Below are positions 34,028-43,408 of a DNA stretch of 64,000 nt, piece by piece (within the stretch, counting starts at the first letter, position 1; each line of letters begins with the position of its first letter). The notes below the pieces were generated by a model. The model made no database searches. It was given only the letters and a program-made list of their open reading frames with translations, and was not told the DNA's origin. This DNA comes from Epinephelus fuscoguttatus (taxonomy: Eukaryota; Chordata; Actinopteri; Perciformes; Serranidae): the NCBI RefSeq assembly GCF_011397635.1, contig NC_064759.1:24390428-24454427 (forward strand), written 5' to 3'. Position numbers and translations under genes: made by a program.

Positions 34028-36811
34028 ATGAACCTGGAACGGCTGCCCAATGAGGAGAAACTCAGCCTGTGCAGAAAATATTATTTAGGTGAGTGTACTT
34101 ACAAAGTGAATCATGACAGAAGTGACTTTACAAACATCTTTATATTTTACCTTTACTGTTCCTTTTTGGTTTTTAAATTCAGGGTACATGCAAGTAGTGT
34201 TAACACCTGCCTTCAGTGGCATAAGGTGGTTATGATTGGCCCCAGTGCTCCCTAGTTACTAGTTATGAAGCACACAGACTTATTAGGCTATATATGTTTT
34301 ACCAACAATGTGTCATGCTACCACTCTCATGTTATATCTGCCTGCGGATGTGCCCAGCTTGTCACTCTTGAGAGAATTTGCACCTAAACTAGCTACTGTA
34401 AATCATATTGTGATGTTGCATTATTAAACAGAGGCAGATATTGGACACCAACACACAAATTACCCAGCAATCATCATTACACATCTGTATATGACAAAAA
34501 ACTACAAAAGAAAATAGGACATTGTAAGTTTAATTATAGTTGTTTATAGTTCATGTAGAATAATCATATAGTATAATAATTATATGATTATTATATGATT
34601 ATTCTACATGAACTATAAACATATAATCATATAATATAATAATTATAATTTTGTTATGGATTAATGCTAAAAAAAAAACAAAACAACAACAACAGATAAC
34701 CATGATGGAGATGGGTTTACCTTTTTGAGGGCATATATAGAAAATTGCACCATTTTCGATTTACCTTGAATTCTTCTTTGAACACAGGCTTATTTCCAGG
34801 TGGCAGTCTGGCCCCTCCACCCCACAGGCCCCTGCACTGTCTATATTGCCTCAATAAGTTGTACATTTAGGTTAAAATGATCTGATACATCATATTTATG
34901 TGAGAGTGAGGATAGGCTAACAGTGACTGGGAGTCTTGTGTAAACCAAAGTATGAGCACCTTGAGTACATCTGCCCTCATATGAAGTAGTAACATTCAGT
35001 GGTATTGTCAGTGATGGTGTTTTTTGATCTGTTTATTTTTTTTCAGGTGGCTTTGCATTCCTTCCATTCCTCTGGCTGGTCAATGTTGTTTGGTTCTTTA
35101 AGGAGGCTTTTGTAAAGCCAGTCTACACTGAACAGCTCCAGATCAAAACTTGTAAGTATTAAAACTGTTGCTTTTCATACATGATTTTACAAACGTATGA
35201 GCTTATTCAAGTTTGAGAAAACTATGCATTCAGAAACAGTATCTGTAATGTTCATGTCTAGTTTCCCAAAGTAGCTGCTGTGGATTCAACACTTACAGGA
35301 CTCAATTCATTCACTTGTTACATTTTTAAACCAGTCAAGACCTTGAGTAAAAACCTTAATGCAAAGGTTCTACATTTTGTTTTTTTAGGGGTGGGAATCA
35401 CCAGAGGCCCCACAATATGATATTACCACGATACCTAAGTCACAATGCAATATTATTGTGATTTCAAATGTATTGCGATATGCTGAGTATCACAATAACA
35501 TATATTTTTTTATTATATTGCAATTCATAACCCTTTTTTCAACTGTAAATTATGTCCCCAAAAGAAAACTTCATCAACATCTGTTTTATCTAATAAGATA
35601 AAGTTTTCAATCTCTTCATCTCACTTCATCTTTTGCAACAGCAAAATGTATCTATTGAACTGAAAAAGAAATTCATTATACTATTTTGGTAGACTACCAA
35701 AAGATTATTTTTCATTTGTAATAGTATTAATTTATATGATAATATTATTGATACTTGGCGTCCATGTAATGATATGATATGATATTGCCACACAAAATAT
35801 TGCAGTACTATGCTGTCTCAAAAAATGCAAATGGCCCTATGTGGAGCCAGTGTTTAGTTTGTCCATTCTGTTCGACTATAGAAATATCAAAATTACGAAA
35901 ACACAACCATTATTATTTTCAGATATTACGAAAAACATATTTATTGTATTATACTCCATTTCGGCCAATATATATCCCCCCACATCCAACACACTGGATC
36001 TTTAAACCATGGAGGAGATAGGAAGGCTTCTTTAGGTAAAAAGAGTTGATAAAATGTTTCCTAAGCAGAACTAAATATTGATTGAATATGCCTTTTAATA
36101 TGAAACTTTTATTCATAGAAATCCTGTTTCCACATACATGAAAAATATATCAATAGAACACCTGAGATTTTTTTTTCTCCTAACTGTAGGATTTTGTTTG
36201 AGGGACAATACTAAAAAACATTTGCCTCATTATGCATTTTGAATACTTCATTGTCTTTATACATATTGATATATATTATATTCTGGGAAAATTATCACAG
36301 TATTAATTTGATCCATTCTTAAACCTAAACCTATGAAATACTGTGGGACAAAATATGCATGGTGCATTTTAGTCTAGTTAACATTAACAGACTCTGGAGC
36401 TTTCTTCAAATAAAGATGGTGAATGTTCTAGTGATAAATATTTTCTGTTTGAAAAACAAAAATATTTCCATACATAAATGAGTGCCACTAATGACACTTT
36501 TGATTTAGAACACATGTTGCACTTTATAAAACTCTATCAAACAGTATATTTGCTATGTTATGAACTTGAAGTTTTTTTAAAGAAAGGTTTGAGCAAAGGT
36601 AGTTACTGATATATTATTCCTGGATGTCCATTATTTTAATACCAAGTGTCTCCTGTGTGTTTCTCATCTAGACGTGAAGCGGTCGGCCCTAGGGTTGCTG
36701 TTATGGGTAGCAGTACTCACCACATGGATTACTATTTTCCAGCACTTCAGAGCAGAGTGGGGGGAGGTGGGAGATTACCTCTCCTTTACTATCCCATTGG
36801 GCATTCCTTGA
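34028..36811 (+). CDS. psenen: Gamma-secretase subunit PEN-2
   Basis: PEN-2 is the small membrane subunit that triggers presenilin endoproteolysis and stabilises the gamma-secretase complex, which cuts Notch and APP. Coding exons 34028-34088, 35047-35151 and 36672-36811 give 101 aa, the exact length of human PEN-2. The protein starts [11 protein letters not shown], has hydrophobic segments at about residues 19-37 and 61-78, and ends with [12 protein letters not shown], containing the DYLSF motif required for binding presenilin. A probable 5' untranslated intron runs from GTAAAT at 33613 to the AG before 34010. Intron 2 carries two dispersed repeats. The gene sits beside kmt2b as in human 19q13.12. 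Confidence 0.97.
34541..34621. repeat. Perfect 30-bp inverted repeat in psenen intron 1
   Basis: Positions 34541-34570 (TGTTTATAGTTCATGTAGAA and the next ten bases) are exactly complementary to 34592-34621, with a 21-bp AT-rich spacer. The perfect match suggests a recent foldback or cruciform-prone AT palindrome. Confidence 0.85.
35387..35826 (+). repeat. Partial hAT-like miniature element in psenen intron 2
   Basis: TAGGGGTGGGAATCACCAGA is a recurrent hAT-type terminus in fish. AT-rich text with repeated CAATATGATATT-like units follows, up to GATATTGCCACACAAAATATTGC. The expected complementary right terminus is missing, and family A copy 2 begins directly afterwards, so this element is truncated. 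Confidence 0.55.
35827..36007 (+). repeat. Dispersed repeat family A, copy 2
   Basis: GGAGCCAGTGTTTAGTTTGT, CCATTCTGTTCGACTATAGA and an end CACACTGGATCTTTAA parallel copy 1 at 5676-5976 in the same order, but this copy is shorter, with an internal gap. It abuts the partial hAT element in psenen intron 2. Confidence 0.55.
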
Positions 36812-37246
36812 GACATTTTTCCTGTGTCAGGTCTTTTGACTATAACTAATGATCCACTATATTGGACCAAAGAATTCTCCTTCTTTAACTACAGTGAAAG
36901 ATTCTGGTGATTTGTCTGGTCTCTTGAGCTAAATTCAATGGCTGAGAAACGTTAAAGTAATCGCTCATGTCTTCAAAAGATAAATGCTGTAGGATTTGAA
37001 AATTCATGTTTTTGTGCGTGCCAATGCATTTGAGAAAGTTCTTTGGTTTTAGAGTAGGCTGATTAATCTTGTATAGCAGACGATGTCAACTGTCATGACA
37101 GTATCTAATGATGAAGCTGGATGTGCTTTCAGGAGCTTGAACAGTAGATTCAACAAACTGTTTTTTTCCTTTGACTAAACTGTGGAGTTAAATGTTGATG
37201 TGTGATTGTGCACCCCAAACTATTTTTACCTGTGTATGAATGATGG

Positions 37247-37718
37247 ATTAAAAAAAAAACAACAATAATGTCTCCAAGTCATAATGTTTTTCTCCATGTA
37301 TGACTTTTCCCCTGGCAAGCACTCACACTCCTGTTGGTATATCATTATCCCACTAGGATCTATGAATCTCTATGGACTTGTTTGATGACACATTGATGAG
37401 GAATTTCCTCCATATATATACTCCTAATATTTAGCATTGTTACAGAAGGCTCCTAAAGTCTGTACAATCACTGGCGCCTGTTGTGAAACCCAATACCTTA
37501 ATCCCTCCAAATGTCGCCACTTCCCTATCATCCCATGAGTCATAACATAATCAGTGCCATTTTTAGTCTCTCCAGTCAAAGTTTAAATGACAGGTTTTAC
37601 GTTACTAACAGGGAGACCATGTGCCGGCTGCATAAAGTGCTGACCTCATTAGAGCGTGCCAAGAACAAGTCAAAAGTATCGGCATGTACTTTTATGATGC
37701 AGGGAGTCCCTTAATAAA
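37247..37718 (+). terminator. psenen: Candidate psenen poly(A) signals
   Basis: ATTAAA at 37247-37252, followed directly by an A-run, and AATAAA at 37713-37718 both lie downstream of the stop (436 and 902 bp). Either could end the transcript; the sequence does not decide between them. Confidence 0.45.
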
Positions 37719-38510
37719 ACTGATATATGAGGAGTCAACCAAAGGATCCTTCTATGGACATTGTTTCCAAGTGTTGTTGTGCTTTATGTGTGTGAACTGA
37801 GCGAAGTTATGGAAAGTAAGTACATTTACTCAAGTACTTTGAGTACAATTTTGAGTATCTTCCATTTCATGTTACTTTGTATTTCACTACATTTAATGGA
37901 AAAAATGTGCTTTTTAAACTGCATTATTTGATACAATAAATTCATAAAAAAAATTATTTAATCAGCTTGAAAAAATTGATGTGGCTACAGTTACATGTTA
38001 AACTAACCAGCTAAATGTTTAAGGGATACTTAAGATTTTTTGAAGCAGGGTTGTATGGGTTACTTATTTATAGTTAGAGTATTACATAAAGTAGAAGTCA
38101 CACTCTCAGTTAGGAGAAGCAGGCTGGGGTCCGACTTAGAAGCTCAGCAATGTAATGCTGTGGATAGGGGTCAGCATCAAAACATTTTAGACACCTAAAA
38201 AAATTCATATCCCTATAAGTGTATACTGTATTTAGAGTATTTTCACAGCTTTACCTCTCTGTCAGACAGCACGTTCAACAGGGAAGTCAATAATGGCTTC
38301 ATTTCTCCAGCTATGCTCTTGTCAAAGCCACCAGACTCCACTGACAAAAACTGTAATTTTAGCTCTCTTGACACAGGAGCTGCTGCTCTGCCACTGCTTC
38401 GATCAGTTACGTGTTAATGTGAGACTTTGTTGATCCAAACTAGTACTTTCAAACACCATGGTCACACACAATAATAAACAAAATAACTGATTGAGGCAGT
38501 GGTAGACCAG

Positions 38511-39457
38511 AGGCCTGTTCTACAAAGCAGGATTTGGAGTTAGCGAGGGAGCGTGAGAGTTAACTCTGTAACATGAAGCTGGTTCTTCTTTTAGCGGGAT
38601 AAATCACCGTGGCAACTTATGCTGAACAGCTAACCTGCTCCGAAACAGGTTATGTTCAGATTATGGGATCGCAGTCTGTCACCAACCCCACCTCTGACTA
38701 ATCAGATCACTGAAGAAAAACGTATTTGTGGACAAAAGTGTGGAGTCTCAGGTAATAAAGAGGATCCTATGAATTGTTACAGGTCAGTAGAATTATTTCA
38801 TTTCATTTTCCACTCTGATTCCATCACTGCAGCTCAGAATAACATGAGACACCTGTGTGATGAGAACGAGAAACAAAGATAATATTTTATCAGAAAAATC
38901 AACCACACACTGTTAATTGGCTCCTGTTATTATAAATGCAACAATATGGTCAGATAGACCTCATCAGTCATTAACTAGGCTATTATTCCACCCTTTACTT
39001 CAGTAGCAGAAACAGTCTGCTGTTACTGTAACGTGATTCAGGTGACATATTCAGACTAGTTTCTTCATCATCCAAGTAAATGGCAAAAAGTACTCTACAC
39101 TAATGCCACACACAGCCTGGTGATACCTACAGGTAATTTAAGTCCCGGAAGAGGGTGTATTTTTGGATCGCATTTACTACAATTCTACATTTTCCGTACT
39201 AAGATTACAGAGTATTGTTTACATCCTGTATCATGAAGCGGCCTCCTTCCGTCATGGTTCTGATGATGTTGCTCATGATAAACAACTCCGCCTCTTTAAC
39301 ATGAACACGCTCATGGCTGGGTAGAACAACCCAGAGTTGACTGAACTGGTTGATAACCAGCTTTGTACAGTAGTACCAGTTAACCAGATGTTTGGGTTAA
39401 TCAAACCAGATAATGAAAAGATATCCTGGGTAAGTTGAACTGGCTTCGTACAGGCCT
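38511..39457. mobile_element. 947-bp non-autonomous element nested in the foldback element
   Basis: It begins AGGCCTGTTCTACAAAGCAG and ends with the complement of AGGCCTGTACGAAGCCAG, giving clear terminal inverted repeats. CAG stands directly before and after (38508-38510 and 39458-39460), consistent with a 3-bp target duplication. The ends resemble Harbinger-type miniature elements of fish (recalled). No transposase is visible. Confidence 0.7.
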
Positions 39458-39573
39458 CAGAAGCACCTGTGTTCAGCAATGTGAAATCACTGTTTTTCTC
39501 AATGGAGTCTAGCTTTAAAGAGAGTGATATGACAGCTTCATTATCCCACTGGAATTCACTGTCTGACAGTAAA

Positions 39574-40579
39574 GCCCTGTTTCCACTGAGCAATACGGTA
39601 CCGTTCAGTTCAATTTGGTACGCTTTATTTCCGTTTCCACTGTGAAAAGTTGTGGATGGTACCAATGGAACTGTTCTGTACCATCCCCTTTTTTGGTCAC
39701 CCCTCTGTTGGGGTACCTAGCACACAGATCTGGTACTAAAAGGTGGAGCTGTGAACACTGCAGTCTGTTGATTGGTTAATAGCAGGTAGTCACTCTGCTC
39801 AGGGCTGAGTTGTGGCTGGTTTTGAGGCTCATGTAATCACTGTTCATACCATGGTGAGTTTTATACATTAGTTAACTGTAACAATAAAATGACAGGATGT
39901 TTTGCTGCCTCTTGCAGCAGCTGGAGTTGGAGAAAAAGAAATTACTTGGCTGACTGCTGGTGGCTTTTAAGGTGGAATGTTTACTTGTAATGTTAGTCAA
40001 TGTATGAGCTGACGACATGAATCTATCAACACACCTTAAAATTCACTGAGACAACTTTGACCATTACTTAAGCTTTTCTATGACATGCACTTTTAGTAAT
40101 GAGTGGATCTTCAAGGGTTTATATATATATATATATATGTATGTATTAATTTCGACAGATTATGTGAGCTGCATATAGCCCACTCCTCACTTAGAGAAAA
40201 AAAAAGCATTGTGGAGTGTAGTTCCTGTGGGCTCCGGCAACACTAAACCCCCCCAGCTTGCCTGAGAAGGACTAAATGCAGAAACCCGCTACTTTTAAAT
40301 ATCTCATCGTGAGAGACTCACTGCAGCCTGTTCTATTTTGTTCAGAAAATGTCAGCGTGCAACCCTGTCCTGTGGACGATAAACGAGGCGCAGACTTCCA
40401 TCTGTCACCGGTAATGTAGAAATACAGTGAGTGCTGGATGGAGCAGTGAATGACAACAGCCCCGTCCACAATTAAGAGTACTGTTTGGGGTGGAAACCCT
40501 AGGGTCTTGGTACAATGTCTGAAGGGTTACTTTTGGTTCCAAAGGTAGCATAGTGAAAGTGTTTGGTGGAAATGGGGCC
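39574..40579. mobile_element. 1,006-bp Harbinger-like element nested in the foldback element
   Basis: It begins AGCCCTGTTTCCACTGAGCA and ends with the complement of GGCCCCATTTCCACCAAACA. TAA stands on both sides (39571-39573 and 40580-40582), the TWA-type 3-bp duplication of PIF/Harbinger elements. An AT microsatellite lies at about 40123-40138. No transposase frame; a 130-codon minus-strand open frame overlapping its left edge is accidental. Confidence 0.75.
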
Positions 40580-41362
40580 TAAGGTACAGCGGTGAAAATA
40601 TTCTGAATATAGCACACACTAAAACTGATATTGTTTTTTTCTTGGTGTCGCAAATACTTTTGTTGCAGACCCCTCCACAGCAGTACATTACTTTGCCTCT
40701 ATGTAGGACTCCAGCCTGCTTCTCCAAACTGGGGGCGTGCCGACTGACATCTAGTGTATGTAATATACTCCCTATAGATAAGTACTTCATACAACTACAA
40801 TTTTAAAAAAATCTGAACTATACCTTTAAGTAGTTAAATTTAGCTTCACCAAGATGAACTAGGCATTTAAGTGCTAGTTATGATAAGGATATACAATAAT
40901 AAAACAACCATAGGACCCAAATTTTCTGCATTATGGATACTTTTAATTTTGATGCTTACTCATAAAGCTTCTTAACTAAGCTATTGAACGCAGGAATATT
41001 TTCACACTGAGATATCTCTACTTTTACTTCATGATCTGTATCGCTGCTCCACTGATGTGATGGTACGTGATGGGGGGAAAACACACGTGCACCAGCATGT
41101 GACGTCCCTGCTGTCACTGTCTGTCTGGCACGAGGGTCAACAACATCTCTTTTGAACTTATTTTTGGACAGACCTGCCTTGACAACCGACCTTAAGCATA
41201 TATTACCTAACAGGTCTTTGTGAGAAAACGTGTTTCAAACCGTTTGTTTCACTGGTGCCATCAGGAATAAACTGCCGGCTGCGACTGCTAATGACCATTA
41301 AACACGTTAATTGCCAATAAGCCCGCGACAGCTGCGTCACTCCCAAAACAATACACCCAGAT

Positions 41363-41372
41363 CCTATATAGC
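41363..41372 (+). promoter_or_regulatory. CArG-like box upstream of the small heat-shock gene
   Basis: CCTATATAGC is one base from the serum-response-factor consensus CC(A/T)6GG and lies about 90 bp upstream of the TATA box. It would fit muscle expression if this gene is an hspb6 relative, but a single match is weak evidence. Confidence 0.3.
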
Positions 41373-41460
41373 CCTGCCTGCTCACCCAAGGGTACGCATC
41401 CAGAACATAACAGAGACAAGGTGCCCCACTATGAATTCCCAACTCATTATGCAACTCCAG

Positions 41461-41467
41461 TATAAAA
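41461..41467 (+). promoter_or_regulatory. TATA box of the small heat-shock gene
   Basis: TATAAAA here would place the transcription start near 41490. A non-coding first exon would then run to 41637 (donor GTAAGC), spliced to an acceptor CTTTAG at 41724, two bases before the start codon. Confidence 0.6.
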
Positions 41468-41726
41468 CACACACACAGTTAACACGTCCGTCACGTCAAG
41501 CATCCAGATAAAGAGGAGCCTGGAGTCAGACAGACGGACCCATCATCCCTCCTCTCATTTCTCACAGGACACAAGCAGTTAACCAGGGGCTGTCCGTCCT
41601 GCCAGCACTCTAACTTGGTCAGGGAATTTAAGCAGAGGTAAGCTGTGGCCAGAGCTGACATTGTCTGACATAGCCTCAAGTACTGTCAACTCAACTCTCT
41701 TTGTGTTTTAAGTCTGTTCTTTAGAA

Positions 41727-42939
41727 ATGGACTTCATCCTGCCACCCACTCTGCCAGCTGGGGGTATCCCATGGGAGAAGATTTTACCACCTCTTATTCC
41801 TCGGCTGAATGGGACTTATGGGCAACATAATTGGTCCCCTAAACTACTCTTACCAGAGACTGATAACACCAGCTCTGCAGAGGTAAGTCATTTTAAATTA
41901 CTATAGCTATATGTGGCAAAAATGTTCAGAAGTTGTTTTATTTTGGCTCAACTGAACTGCATGAAAACACACAACAGTCAGTGATACCACATAATCTTTT
42001 ACCATAACTTGTTCATTAGAGTATTCCCCTCATTTTTGGTGAAAAAATATAGATCTCGACAAAAAAAATCCTATATTAAGCTTCACTTGGTAGTTTTTTC
42101 CAGAATTTTATCTTCATCTTAGTCATATTCAACTCATAAAAACTTTCATATGCTGTTAACATTTTTGTCAAGTTTCCATGGTCAAGAATGAACTTTGACG
42201 AACACTCAGCCTTTTACCATGATAACTTGTCAAACACAATATTACCCTAATTGTTTAAGCTAACCAAAAAAAGAAAGAAATCCTATCTTAAGGTTCACTT
42301 GGCAGTTTTTCCCAGAACTTTCAACATCATCTTAGCCTTCAACTCATAAAAACCCTGATATGCAGTTAAAAGCCCCAAAAAGGACAGTAAGAGCATTTAT
42401 ATCAAGTGTCCAAGGTCAAGAATGAACTTTGATGCTCATATATAAGGATATCTATTCAGTGCTTAGTGGCAAGGGCTTTTTGGCTGTTTATTGTGCTTTG
42501 AGGGATTTTATCTCCATATAATAATAATAATACACAGTGTTTCGTCTCATGTCGGTAGGTGAACTGTGACGACAGCGGTTTTACAGTTCAAGTGGATGTG
42601 AAGCACTTCAACCCAGAGGACCTCATGGTCAAAGTGATAGGAGACTTTGTGGAGGTGCAAGGCAAGCATGAAGAAAAGAAGGTTCGTATTCTGGGAGGAG
42701 CACTGCTGTGTTTTTTGGTTTACGTACCCTACAATAGTTCTGATTTAACTTGTATTTATCTGTTTTATTAGAAGGATGGCCCAGGGGTTACGACACGCCA
42801 GTTCAACCGCCGCTACCGAATCCCAAAGGGAGTGGACACCATGGCTTTGGAGTCAGCAGTCTCTCCAGATGGCATCCTCATCATATCTGCACCAATGCTG
42901 CACACCCATGACTCCAGAACCCTGACTTCATCACAATAA
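41727..42939 (+). CDS. Small heat-shock protein (alpha-crystallin domain), HSPB6 position
   Basis: ATP-independent holdase chaperone of the alpha-crystallin family. Exons 41727-41882, 42559-42681 and 42772-42939 give 148 aa. The N-terminal part ([20 protein letters not shown]) is short and unlike mammalian HSPB6. The crystallin domain is clear: [29 protein letters not shown], then [14 protein letters not shown] and [12 protein letters not shown], which are the beta-strand and dimer-interface segments. The usual C-terminal IXI motif is not evident. Synteny with psenen, lin37 and proser3 points to the HSPB6 locus, but sequence also allows the teleost hspb15 group, so no symbol is given. The three-exon layout is the usual one for this family. 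Confidence 0.9.
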
Positions 42940-43346
42940 TAACAAACATTAAAATCTCTGTCATCTTCACCATGTATGAAAACAAATGCAACAGAAGCCT
43001 TTAAGAAACACACAGGCACATACAGAAATAACTTCAGGCTCCTTCAATCACAGCAACACTCGGCCCATGTGCCAAAACGCTCGTTTGTTTGGTTCCTGGC
43101 ACCGTTCTAATATTCCCTGCTCTCTGAGGTTTGTATATACTGCTCTGCTATTACTCACCGATGTTACATAATGTTTCAAGGAACCAGTCTTTGTAAATAT
43201 TCTGCGTTCGAAAGATCAAACTGCTGTTTGTTTTTTTCGAATTTGCAACTTTTTGTAAAAAGCACTGCGTTGTGGTTGTGATTAATGATGCACGCAAACA
43301 TATCTCTAAACTCTTTAATGTGGAAATGTTTCTTCAAAAATGAAAA

Positions 43347-43359
43347 AATAAACTTTATT
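43347..43359. terminator. Overlapping poly(A) signals of two convergent genes
   Basis: AATAAA at 43347-43352 serves the plus-strand small heat-shock gene. TTTATT at 43354-43359 is AATAAA for minus-strand proser3, whose stop codon is at 43409-43411. The hexamers are one base apart in opposite directions, so the mature 3' ends should overlap by a few tens of bases. Confidence 0.75.
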
Positions 43360-43408
43360 TCTTTATAAAAAAAAACAAAACAAAACATCAAGTGTGTCTT
43401 CTCAGTGT

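Larger units (their letters stand above)
38024..40824. mobile_element. Foldback element with arms of about 350 bp, carrying two later insertions
   Basis: TTTAAG flanks both ends (38018-38023 and 40825-40830). The left arm begins GGATACTTAAGATTTTTTGA and the reverse complement of the right end begins GGTATAGTTCAGATTTTTTT. The similarity continues through AGAAGCAGGCTGG, GCTGTGGA-GGGG, TATTTTCAC and CTGTCAGACAG, making a long imperfect inverted repeat. Two other elements interrupt it (38511-39457 and 39574-40579). Without them it would be about 840 bp. No coding content. Confidence 0.7.
37810..41056 (+). mobile_element. Outer miniature DNA element, split by a later insertion
   Basis: The left piece (about 37810-38023) has GGAAAGTAAGTACATTTACT and CAAGTACTTTGAGTACAATT. 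The right piece (about 40825-41056) has TAGTTAAATTTAGCTTCACC and CTACTTTTACTTCATGATCT. Both match, in order, the two halves of a widespread teleost miniature element (recalled consensus). Removal of 38024-40824 plus one copy of TTTAAG would bring the halves together. The right edge is approximate. Confidence 0.6.

Noticed and set aside
39273-39665. A 130-codon minus-strand open frame starting near a Harbinger-like end
   Set aside because: It runs across the junction of two different transposable elements and resembles no protein; it is an accidental open frame.
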